A model generated the notes under the pieces. That model saw only the letters and a program-made list of their open reading frames with translations, was not told the DNA's origin and searched no databases. Both the position numbers and the translations under genes were made by a program. Source: JBBRUG01 sp038247995 (GTDB taxonomy: Bacteria > Chloroflexota > Chloroflexia > Chloroflexales > Chloroflexaceae). Taken from it: 12,456 nt of DNA. The stretch lies in assembly GCA_038247995.1 (NCBI GenBank), contig JBBRUG010000173.1, positions 1-12,456 of the forward strand. Reading direction: 5' to 3'. Below are positions 6,622-12,456 of the stretch, in pieces (positions within the stretch are counted from its first letter, which is position 1; each line of letters starts with the position of its first letter).

Positions 6622-6642
6622 GGCGTCGCGACACGCCCCTAC
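6622..6642. repeat. GTCGCGAC-centred palindrome at the kinase/ATPase junction
   Basis: GGCGT (6622-6626) pairs with ACGCC (6633-6637), and the octamer GTCGCGAC occupies 6625-6632. The 14-bp stretch 6625-6638 is identical, in inverted orientation, to 1784-1797. The element covers the stop codon of the kinase gene (6639-6641) and ends 5 bp from the ATPase start. It is a shorter, more degenerate copy of the element at 1771-1815. Confidence 0.6.
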
Positions 6643-9600
6643 GACGCATCTTCATGTAATTCCGTTAGCGGCAGGGTAAATAGGAATGTGCTTCCGGCGC
6701 CGGGTTCGCTTTCAACCCAGATCGTGCCGCCGTGAGCTTCGACAACCAGGCGACAGAAGGTTAGCCCCAGGCCACTGCCGCTACTGCGCCGGTCGCCGGC
6801 CTGACCGAATTTTTGAAAAATCTTCTCGCGATCCTGCGGCTTGATCCCAACGCCGTTATCGTGAACCGAGAGCGTGACATAACGCTGGTCGTGAACAGTG
6901 AACCTGGTTGTTCCGGCCTGGGCGAGCACTTCGCTTGGGCCGGCGGCGGTGTTGCACGGCACGGCGTGAAGGGTTATCTGGCTGCCGGACGGGCTATATT
7001 TAAGCGCATTGTCGAGCAGGTTTTGCAGGACGCGCAGCACAAGTTCGCCATCGGCATGGGCGAGCAGTGGCGTAGCTGGAAGATCGAGGGTAAATGTGAC
7101 GTCGGCCTTCTGGGCAATCAGGCTCATGCGGCTCACAGCGCGCTGGATGAGCGGGTCAAGCGCGATCGGCGCCCGGTCGAGCGGCATGCGCCCACTCTCC
7201 AGGCGGCTGATATCCAGCAGCAAATTAACCATGTTCAGCAGGTGTTGAGCGCTGGCATACGCGATCGTGAGGATCTCGCGTTGCACTGTGCCGACTTGCC
7301 CGGTGACGCCGCGGAAGATCATATCGATCGAAGTCAGAATACTCGTCAGCGGGCTGCGCAGGTCGTGGATGATCATGCTGGTCAGATCTTGGCGCAGGCG
7401 TTCGGCTTCTTTGGCGGCCGAAATATCGCGCACGGTGAGCAGCACCGGGCGGCGCCCGGGAACCAGCGTGGTTGGGCTGGCTGCCGTGGTCTGCGAGGCG
7501 CGTTGGATCGTCCACTCCAGGTCGTGGGCGCCGGGGCCAAACGCTTGCATCTGGCCGCGCATTACCTCGGCCTCACTTGTAGCAACCGCGCTCAGGCCCG
7601 CTTGCAGCGTCTCCAGATCGGTGGGGGCCATATGTGACGACCCGTGCCAGCGGTCGAGTAATGTTGCGAGCGGCATTCCGGCCAGACGGTCGGGTGCGGC
7701 GGCCGGCTCCGTCCACTGCGCGCCGCCCACCAGATCGATCAATGCTGCATTAGCGACGACAACGCATTCGTGCTGATCGAGGAGCAGCATGCCGTCATAG
7801 GTCGAGGCCATAATCGTGGCCAGTTGATCGCGGCCCAGGCGCACGGCGGCGAAGAGTTCCAGGCTTTCGACGGCCACGGCGGTCTGGTTGGCGAACAAGG
7901 CCAGGCTCTCCAGGTCGGCTGGGCGAGGCAACCCATCGCTAAAGCCAAGGCACACCGCGCCCAATACGCTGCCGGTGCCGCGGAGCGGGACGGCGAGCAG
8001 GGCCTCATCAGCGAGTGTGTTGGTCGAGCGGCGCGACTCGATCGCCTCGCCGGCGAGGACGGCAATCCGCTCAAGCTCGATCGGGAGGGTACCGGTGCTG
8101 AAGGAGGGGCGAAGCGGGCGCTTTTGCAGCGTGCTGGTCAGGAAAATTGCCGCCCAGCGCGCATCGCTCAGCGCGAGCATGCCGCTCACCGTCAGTTGAT
8201 AGATCTGTTCCGGCGCACGCAGCGTGGTATTGATCGCCATGCCGAGCGCATTGAGCGCAGTCATACTCGTTAGACTGTGCTGCTGTTCGGCGTAGAGGCG
8301 CGCATTTTCGATCGTCGTCGCCGCCTGGTTGGCCAGAATTTCTAAGATCTGGATCTGTTCAGGGGTTGGAAGTAGGCCGTCTTCGGGATCATCGACGGCG
8401 AGCAGGCCCAATAATTCGCCGCGACTATCGCGCAGGAGCGTGAATAGCGCATCAAAGGGATGCCAGCCGCCGGCGCGAATATTGGCCGCGCTCGGCACGT
8501 AGAGCTGTTCGACGCCACCCCACAGCGCGACATAATCGTCGAAGCGCCGGTCAATCAGATAGGTAGCGCTGCCGCGGCGAAACTCGTCGCGTAGGATCGC
8601 CTGGAGGCCGGCGAGCGGCGCACGAGCGATGCGCATGCGCGGCAGGGCGGCTTCGGCGGGGCCGGCGGTGGCAACACGCTGCAAATAGGGTTCGACTGTT
8701 CGTTCGCGTTGCACAAGCGCGATAATCGCACTCCGAAAGCCGGCGCTGGCACTGACTGAGCGTACAATTTGGCGCAGCAGATCGTCGAGCCCGCGCTCGG
8801 CGCGTAGCGCGTGACCGAGGCGTAAGATTGTGCGCAGTTGGTTATTGCTGCGGTCGAGATCCTGGGCGCGGCGGGCGAGAATCTGGTCGGCCTGGGCGAA
8901 GCGGCGGGCGTTCTCCAGGGCGATCACCGCCTGGTCGGCCAGCATTTCGAGCAGTTCGCGGTCTTCGACGGTGAACGGCACATTGCCATAACGATTCACC
9001 ACCTCGATCACACCCTTGATCCCGTCGAGGCCGCGCAGCGGGGCGGCGATCAGCGAGCGTGTGGTAAAGCCGGTATCGCCGTCGGCCTTGCGCGAGAAGC
9101 GGCTATCACTGGAGGTGTCGTTGACTACAGCCGGGCGCCCACTGGCGGCGACGGCGCCGGCCACGCCTTCACCATAGACCAGGCGCGTGCCGAGCAACGA
9201 TTGGCCGGCCGGCCCGCTGGCATAACTGAACACCAGATCACGCGTTTGCGCATCGAGCAGCAGCAGCGAACACTCCTCGGTATCGAGCAAGCGGGCGGCT
9301 TCGGCGATAATCTGCGCCGGCACCTGTTCCGGGTCGAGAGTGGAATTGATTGCGCGGGCGATCTGGTTGAGTGTGGCGCGTTGGCGCGCCGAGTCTTCGG
9401 CGTCGCGGTAGCGGAGCGCGTTGGTTAGTGGGCGCGCGATCTCTGTGGCAACATGAGCCAGCAGCGCATGCTGCTCTGCACTAAAGCTGCCGCCGGCGGG
9501 AAGGCCAACACCGAGCACACCGACCGGCATCTGCTCGGGAGTGATCGGCAAACCCACCCAGGGGCCACTGGCGACCACCTCCGGCAGGCGCGGCAACATG

Positions 9601-10286
9601 CCTCGCGTTTCGCATTCGGCAGCAAGATCGCCAAAATAGAGTGGCGCGTTACTGCGCAGTACCTCCGCCGTCAGCGCCTGTTCCTCAGGCCAGTAGATTG
9701 GTGCGTTGAGCCGCCAGTTGTCGGTTGTAGCCAGCGCGGCCTCGATCCAATTGCTGGTACGATAGCGCAGGCTGACGACGACGCTGCACATGCCCACAAT
9801 CCGGCGTACCAGCGTATCGACGTGTTGCAACAGCTTCTGGAGATCCAGTTCGGTGCGCAGTTCGGCCAGGGCCGCTTCCACCGCATGGCGGCGTGGGTTC
9901 CCGCGCATGGTCAGGCTGCGGTAGGTTGCGCCGAGCAGGGTGGTGAGTAACAAAAGCGCCGGCTCGTGCTCGGCTTCCCACCGGCCCGGCGTGATGCTGA
10001 TCCAGCCTTCGAGCTCAGTGGTACTATGGATTGAAATCAGGCCGGTGCTGGTGGGACTGCCGGCGAAGAGGGACTGACCGGGGCTCTGGGTCAGCAGGAC
10101 AGGGATAGGAGGGCAGATCGGCGCGGCCAACCATGCCAGTTCACACGTGCATCCCGGCAGCAGGCACTGCAACAACGCCTGGGTGCGTTCTTGGAGATCG
10201 TCGAGATCGCCGGATTGCGCCAGCTTCGTAAGCAGTAGAAGGCATGCCTGGGGAAGGTCGACGGTATCGTCGAAGATCTGGCTCAT
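6639..10286 (-). CDS. Soluble multi-GAF/PAS sensor histidine kinase
   Basis: A 1215-residue cytoplasmic kinase with no membrane segment or signal peptide. Order of domains, with approximate limits: a divergent GAF-like N-terminal module (10-125), GAF (148-290), GAF (316-465), GAF (495-660), GAF (688-810), PAS (822-955), HisKA (965-1032) and HATPase_c (1078-1208). GAF boundaries show as repeated LNxIxxAINSTLDPEQ-type starts and IALENARxxA ends. The phosphate acceptor is His974 in IIHDLRSPLTS. ATP-site motifs are the N-box LQNLLDNALKYS (N1093), G1 DNGVGI (D1143), F-box FQKFGQ and G2 GSGLGLTF. Several GAF domains suggest sensing of small molecules, redox state or light; no bilin-binding cysteine motif could be assigned. 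No response regulator lies nearby, so the partner is elsewhere. Co-transcription with the exporter genes suggests that they act in one response. The ATG at 10286 lacks a good SD. Confidence 0.95.
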   Translation of the reverse strand: MSQIFDDTVDLPQACLLLLTKLAQSGDLDDLQERTQALLQCLLPGCTCELAWLAAPICPPIPVLLTQSPGQSLFAGSPTSTGLISIHSTTELEGWISITPGRWEAEHEPALLLLTTLLGATYRSLTMRGNPRRHAVEAALAELRTELDLQKLLQHVDTLVRRIVGMCSVVVSLRYRTSNWIEAALATTDNWRLNAPIYWPEEQALTAEVLRSNAPLYFGDLAAECETRGMLPRLPEVVASGPWVGLPITPEQMPVGVLGVGLPAGGSFSAEQHALLAHVATEIARPLTNALRYRDAEDSARQRATLNQIARAINSTLDPEQVPAQIIAEAARLLDTEECSLLLLDAQTRDLVFSYASGPAGQSLLGTRLVYGEGVAGAVAASGRPAVVNDTSSDSRFSRKADGDTGFTTRSLIAAPLRGLDGIKGVIEVVNRYGNVPFTVEDRELLEMLADQAVIALENARRFAQADQILARRAQDLDRSNNQLRTILRLGHALRAERGLDDLLRQIVRSVSASAGFRSAIIALVQRERTVEPYLQRVATAGPAEAALPRMRIARAPLAGLQAILRDEFRRGSATYLIDRRFDDYVALWGGVEQLYVPSAANIRAGGWHPFDALFTLLRDSRGELLGLLAVDDPEDGLLPTPEQIQILEILANQAATTIENARLYAEQQHSLTSMTALNALGMAINTTLRAPEQIYQLTVSGMLALSDARWAAIFLTSTLQKRPLRPSFSTGTLPIELERIAVLAGEAIESRRSTNTLADEALLAVPLRGTGSVLGAVCLGFSDGLPRPADLESLALFANQTAVAVESLELFAAVRLGRDQLATIMASTYDGMLLLDQHECVVVANAALIDLVGGAQWTEPAAAPDRLAGMPLATLLDRWHGSSHMAPTDLETLQAGLSAVATSEAEVMRGQMQAFGPGAHDLEWTIQRASQTTAASPTTLVPGRRPVLLTVRDISAAKEAERLRQDLTSMIIHDLRSPLTSILTSIDMIFRGVTGQVGTVQREILTIAYASAQHLLNMVNLLLDISRLESGRMPLDRAPIALDPLIQRAVSRMSLIAQKADVTFTLDLPATPLLAHADGELVLRVLQNLLDNALKYSPSGSQITLHAVPCNTAAGPSEVLAQAGTTRFTVHDQRYVTLSVHDNGVGIKPQDREKIFQKFGQAGDRRSSGSGLGLTFCRLVVEAHGGTIWVESEPGAGSTFLFTLPLTELHEDAS

Positions 10287-10362
10287 ATGGCGTACGCGGG
10301 TCCACCAGCCTTCAAGAAGTTTTTAACCTTTGGGTATTGTACCGTGGTAGCCCGGTCAATGT

Positions 10363-10391
10363 ATACTAGCAGAGTTCAACTTTTTTGACAA
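10363..10391 (-). promoter_or_regulatory. Possible promoter for the kinase operon
   Basis: On the minus strand TTGTCA (10391 to 10386, 5/6 to consensus) is separated by 17 bp from TAGTAT (10368 to 10363, 4/6). Transcription would start near 10356, about 70 nt before the kinase ATG. The -10 is mediocre, so confidence is low. The gap 10287-10573 otherwise holds only the divergent promoter and a small inverted repeat. Confidence 0.3.
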
Positions 10392-10461
10392 TTTCTTAAT
10401 TGATCCATTTCTTGTGGGCATTGGATTGGCCGAAGGCGTGCCCAGAAGCGGAACGCGCCGG

Positions 10462-10477
10462 ATGACAGTCGCGTCAT
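10462..10477. promoter_or_regulatory. Inverted repeat upstream of membrane-protein promoter, possible operator
   Basis: ATGAC (10462-10466) and GTCAT (10473-10477) form an inverted repeat with 6-bp spacing, 17 bp upstream of the -35 box at 10495. The position suits an activator or regulator site. Short arms make chance occurrence possible. Confidence 0.25.
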
Positions 10478-10494
10478 ACGGCTACAGAATGCGA

Positions 10495-10523
10495 TTGACG
10501 GCCCTTGCGCTCACTGCTATAAT
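10495..10523 (+). promoter_or_regulatory. Near-consensus promoter for the membrane protein
   Basis: TTGACG at 10495-10500, a 17-bp spacer and a perfect TATAAT at 10518-10523 preceded by TGC, so an extended -10 as well. This is the best promoter in the window. The transcript would begin near 10530, about 44 nt before the ATG at 10574. Confidence 0.8.
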
Positions 10524-10573
10524 CGTCGCCGGTTTGGCGCTTTCTTCACCGCATCGAGAGGCAATCAGACATC

Positions 10574-11044
10574 ATGGATGGTATCGTCGCCTATTTGACA
10601 ACAGCGAGCCCGCAGTTGGGTTCGCTAGGCTGGATCTTCTTTCTTACGCAGCTGTTCGGCCTGGCTGCTGGGGCGTATCTTGTTTTTGTGCACTCGGAGC
10701 GTAATCTGGCGCGCAAGACGTTTATGCGTCAACTGGGCATTGCCTTACTTGTGCTTGGCGGTGTCGGTGTGGTGATGGGTGCGCTGCGCATGCTGAATGT
10801 GCCTGTGCTCAACCAGCGGCTCTGGTTCTGGGTGCAAGCGTTTGTGCAGCTTGGTGTCGCCGGTTACGTCTTCTATTATATGCGCAGCGTACTGCCTGAA
10901 CTGGAGAAGACCGCCGCCGGACGGCGTCAGCGCTCCGTTGGCACGCGCCAGATCTCGACCGACCCGACGCCGGCTACCCCGCGCCCCGTTGCCACGACGA
11001 CGCGCCGCGACGCCCGCCGCGATAAGAAGCGCAAGGGTAAGTAG
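10574..11044 (+). CDS. Small three-helix membrane protein with basic C-terminal tail
   Basis: A 156-residue protein of unrecognised family. Hydrophobic helices lie at about 18-38 (WIFFLTQLFGLAAGAYLVFV), 54-74 (LGIALLVLGGVGVVMGALRML) and 83-103 (LWFWVQAFVQLGVAGYVFYYM). The chain then continues as about 50 residues without hydrophobic stretches, rich in Arg, Lys, Thr and Pro (RRDARRDKKRKGK at the end). By the positive-inside rule the tail is cytoplasmic and could contact nucleic acid, ribosomes or acidic lipids. There is no signal-peptide cleavage site. The start ATG has a loosely placed GAGAGG about 12 nt upstream but a very good promoter. It is monocistronic, divergent from the kinase operon and convergent with the small ORF at 11098-11199. 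The function is unknown. Confidence 0.75.
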   Translation: MDGIVAYLTTASPQLGSLGWIFFLTQLFGLAAGAYLVFVHSERNLARKTFMRQLGIALLVLGGVGVVMGALRMLNVPVLNQRLWFWVQAFVQLGVAGYVFYYMRSVLPELEKTAAGRRQRSVGTRQISTDPTPATPRPVATTTRRDARRDKKRKGK

Positions 11045-11062
11045 CTACTGGCCCACCATTAA

Positions 11063-11095
11063 AGACCGGTCAGGTCGCGCAGACCTGACCGGTCT
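11063..11095. terminator. Bidirectional terminator hairpin
   Basis: A perfect 14-bp stem, AGACCGGTCAGGTC (11063-11076) with 11082-11095, around a 5-nt loop. It lies 18 nt after the membrane-protein gene. It also lies 2 nt after the stop codon of the 33-codon minus-strand ORF, on whose strand a TTTAA follows. It is best read as a terminator shared by the two convergent units. Confidence 0.65.
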
Positions 11096-11097
11096 GC

Positions 11098-11199
11098 TTA
11101 TATCGTTGAAACGTCGGCGGCAGTGAGCAAAGGCTGGGCCGATGCAGCACGCGCGGGGTTATTCATAGCAGTGTCGCGAATCCGGTCGCGGTGGGCCAT
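11098..11199 (-). CDS. Candidate small protein of 33 residues
   Basis: An ORF from the ATG at 11199 to TAA at 11098. The peptide begins MAHRDRIRDTAMNNPARAAS and ends LLTAADVSTI; it is polar and has no membrane segment or cysteine. Gene status rests on context. An AAGGAG ribosome site (11208-11213) lies 8 nt before the ATG, a perfect TATAAT lies at 11226-11221, and an intrinsic-type hairpin begins 2 nt after the stop. The predicted transcript starts only about 15 nt before the ATG, so the leader is very short. No -35 box is evident. No family is recognised. It could also be a chance ORF inside a small RNA made from the same promoter. Confidence 0.45.
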   Translation of the reverse strand: MAHRDRIRDTAMNNPARAASAQPLLTAADVSTI

Positions 11200-11220
11200 A
11201 CCGGCTTCTCCTTCTGCTTT

Positions 11221-11226
11221 ATTATA
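11221..11226 (-). promoter_or_regulatory. -10 box for the 33-residue ORF
   Basis: A perfect TATAAT on the minus strand (11226 to 11221), 8 nt upstream of the ribosome site of the small ORF. No -35 match stands at 16-18 bp spacing, and there is no TGn extension. Confidence 0.35.
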
Positions 11227-11290
11227 CCGTGATTAGCCCCGACTCATTCGCAGGGCTGATAGCGCTGCGCTGCAAGCCGTGTTACCATAC

Positions 11291-11305
11291 AAGCGTTAAT
11301 CGCTT
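11291..11305. promoter_or_regulatory. Inverted repeat AAGCG-N5-CGCTT, possible operator
   Basis: A 15-bp element with 5-bp perfect arms and an AT-rich centre (TTAAT), between the divergent small ORF and the ABC-F leader ORF. It could be a regulator site. No convincing plus-strand promoter was found in 11227-11340, so the start of the ABC-F transcript is not located. Confidence 0.25.
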
Positions 11306-11353
11306 CATTTGGGAGTTACGGACATGCGGTAGAGTCTGGGTACAGGAAGCTGG

Positions 11354-11416
11354 ATGAGCACGCGTGGCGGCACGCTGCGCGTCGCACATAGGCGTACTGC
11401 GCCCTGCGACTGGTGA
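11354..11416 (+). CDS. Candidate leader peptide (uORF, 20 residues) upstream of the ABC-F gene
   Basis: The ORF begins ATG 11354 and ends TGA 11414-11416; the peptide starts MSTRGGTLRV and ends TAPCDW. AGGA (11344-11347) is 6 nt upstream, a good ribosome site. A second tiny ORF of 4 codons overlaps its stop as TGATG. The last codons (17-19) contain CCTGCGAC (11403-11410), which can pair with the left arm of the downstream terminator. A translated leader peptide controlling read-through is the inferred role. It is too short for coding statistics. Confidence 0.3.
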   Translation: MSTRGGTLRVAHRRTAPCDW

Positions 11417-11439
11417 TGTTCGGCTCGTAAAAGTGCATC

Positions 11440-11480
11440 AAGGTGTCGTAGGCCGGTACGCGGCCTGCGGCGCCTTTTTT
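11440..11480 (+). terminator. Intrinsic terminator in the ABC-F leader (attenuator candidate)
   Basis: Left arm 11440-11455 pairs over 16 positions (three G-U) with 11461-11476 around the loop GTACG. The right arm runs directly into TTTTTT (11475-11480). This is the most canonical intrinsic terminator in the window. It is 47 nt before the ABC-F start codon and nearly 400 nt after the previous plus-strand gene, which has its own hairpin. It therefore most likely acts on the ABC-F transcript itself. CCTGCGAC (11403-11410) can pair with GTCGTAGG (11445-11452) and would break the stem. Confidence 0.65.
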
Positions 11481-11486
11481 GATCTC

Positions 11487-11518
11487 CCTCGTGCGCTGTG
11501 GTCGCGACCGGCGTGAGG
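11487..11518 (+). promoter_or_regulatory. Stem that covers the ABC-F ribosome site
   Basis: CCTCGTGC (11487-11494) pairs with GCGTGAGG (11511-11518), including two G-U pairs. The right strand holds the ribosome site GAGG (11515-11518). Inside lies the perfect 10-bp palindrome GGTCGCGACC (11500-11509). It may lower translation or, as a DNA palindrome, bind a protein. Confidence 0.3.
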
Positions 11519-11526
11519 AAAAACCA

Positions 11527-12456
11527 GTGATTATTGCGGATCTGAATGGCATTGCGCGGATCTACGGCGGGCGGACGATCTTCAGCGAGCTGAGTTGGAG
11601 CCTGCAAGACGGCGAGCGGATCGGCCTGGTTGGCCCGAATGGCACCGGCAAGTCGTCGTTATTGCGCTTGCTGGCCGGGATTGAACCGCCCGAAGCGGGT
11701 GCGCTGACGTTGCGGCGCGGCGTTGTCACCGCCTATCTGCCGCAAGAGTACGCCGGCACGCCCGACCGCGCGGTGCTTGCCGAATTGCTCGCCGGGCACG
11801 CCGATCTAGCCGCGCTTGAAACGCGCCTCGCCGAGCTTGAAGCGCAGATGGCTGAACCGGCCATCGCAAGCGATCTGGCTGCCCTGGAGCCGATCCTGAA
11901 CGAGCAGGCCGATCTGCTTGAGCGCTTCAATACGCTGGGCGGCCCGGCGCTGCATGGTCGCGCTGAAGCCCTGCTTAAGGCCTTGCGCATGCCCGAAGCG
12001 CAATGGCACGCGCCGATGCGTACGCTCAGCGGCGGCCAACGCAAGTTGGTGGGTCTGGCGCGTTGTCTGCTTACCGAACCCGATCTGTTGTTGCTCGACG
12101 AACCCGACAACCACCTCGATCTGGAGCGTAAAGCGCTGCTCGAAGCGTTAATCCGCAGTTTTCGCGGCGCGGTGGTGATCGTCTCGCACGACCGCTACTT
12201 GCTCGACGAAACCGTAAATTGCATTGTGGAGTTGGAACCGATCGGCGCGGGCGCAAATGTGCGCGGGGCGCAATTGCGGCGCTGGGAAGGCAACTATTCG
12301 GCGTTTGTGGCCCAGAAAGAGGTTGCGCTGCTGCGTCAGCAGGCCGATTTTACGGCTCAACAGAAGGAGATCGGCCGGCTGGAAGAGGCGATTGTGCGCT
12401 TTAAGCAGTGGGCCAGTATTGTGGTCAATGAGCGCCATATCAAGCAGGCGCGCAAC
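11527..12456 (+). CDS. ABC-F family ATPase, 3' part outside window
   Basis: ABC-F proteins have two ATPase domains and no membrane part. They bind the ribosomal E site to rescue stalled ribosomes, and some protect against ribosome-targeting antibiotics. The first 310 residues are present. Start GTG at 11527, with GAGG 8 nt upstream. Domain 1 shows Walker A GPNGTGKS (36-43), signature LSGGQRK (167-173), Walker B LLLLDEPDNHLD with D191 and E192, and switch His221 in VIVSHDRYLLDE. The helical insertion (about 85-145) contains Glu/Leu-rich coiled coil. After about 275 comes the inter-domain linker (YSAFVAQKEVALLRQQ), reaching WASIVVNERHIKQARN at the edge. DEPDNHLD instead of the commoner DEPTNHLD is a subfamily mark. 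The second domain is cut off, so the subtype (resistance or housekeeping, like EttA/Uup) cannot be set. The leader suggests translation-dependent control. Confidence 0.93.
   Translation, partial: MIIADLNGIARIYGGRTIFSELSWSLQDGERIGLVGPNGTGKSSLLRLLAGIEPPEAGALTLRRGVVTAYLPQEYAGTPDRAVLAELLAGHADLAALETRLAELEAQMAEPAIASDLAALEPILNEQADLLERFNTLGGPALHGRAEALLKALRMPEAQWHAPMRTLSGGQRKLVGLARCLLTEPDLLLLDEPDNHLDLERKALLEALIRSFRGAVVIVSHDRYLLDETVNCIVELEPIGAGANVRGAQLRRWEGNYSAFVAQKEVALLRQQADFTAQQKEIGRLEEAIVRFKQWASIVVNERHIKQARN

Noticed and set aside
6813..7637. Plus-strand ORF of 274 codons, and similar ones at 8838-9428 and 9453-9950
   Set aside because: All are opposite the histidine kinase gene, whose protein has continuous GAF, PAS and kinase motifs.
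10385..10413. Second plus-strand promoter starting at TTGACA 10385-10390
   Set aside because: No acceptable -10 box occurs at 16-18 bp spacing.
10414..10704. Plus-strand ORF of 96 codons overlapping the membrane-protein start
   Set aside because: It begins upstream of the promoter at 10495-10523 and its second half is the membrane-protein gene read in another frame.
11305..11607. Minus-strand ORF of 100 codons
   Set aside because: Runs through the terminator and the start of the ABC-F gene in antisense, with no ribosome site or family features.

Overview
The window is about 12.5 kb of GC-rich bacterial DNA, densely coded and using Shine-Dalgarno starts. The mix of genes suggests a filamentous Chloroflexota of the Chloroflexales type: a very large soluble multi-GAF histidine kinase, a yeast/archaeal-type aspartate-semialdehyde dehydrogenase, a zinc-finger-less DnaJ, and GC-rich palindromes at gene junctions. 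That placement is inference from gene style, not from a marker gene. No rRNA, tRNA, CRISPR array, transposase or phage gene was seen.

Layout. (1) Positions 1-2860, minus strand: an operon-like run asd, a HAD-superfamily protein and a class I/II aminotransferase whose 3' end lies outside the window. It starts from an extended -10 promoter near 2895. (2) 2861-3243: an intergenic region with the asd promoter, a 13-bp tandem repeat, and a promoter plus structured leader for a small plus-strand gene. (3) 3244-3630: a small winged-helix-like protein. (4) 3879-4763: a DnaJ/CbpA-type co-chaperone with a strong sigma70-type promoter. It converges on the next operon at a perfect 17-bp stem. (5) 10286 to 4800, minus strand: a 1215-residue multi-GAF/PAS histidine kinase, then a BcrA/LanF-like ABC ATPase and its ABC-2 permease, with gaps of 21 and 3 nt. 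The likely theme is sensing coupled to export or self-protection. (6) 10574-11044: a three-helix membrane protein behind a near-consensus promoter. (7) 11098-11199, minus: a 33-codon candidate gene with its own SD, -10 box and shared terminator. (8) 11200-11526: a regulatory leader. (9) 11527 to the right edge: the first half of an ABC-F ATPase.

Most interesting observations. First, the ABC-F gene follows an SD-preceded 20-codon upstream ORF, a 16-bp intrinsic terminator with a T6 tail that belongs to no upstream gene, and a competing antiterminator pairing whose left strand lies in the last codons of that ORF. This is the architecture of ribosome-mediated attenuation known for antibiotic-responsive ABC-F genes. 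Second, the small winged-helix gene has a leader in which one CU-rich segment can either form a local hairpin or pair at 10 of 11 positions with the Shine-Dalgarno region. Third, the HAD protein carries its signature motifs in the order III-IV-I-II, which suggests a circular permutation. Fourth, octamer GTCGCGAC palindromes were found only at three gene junctions.
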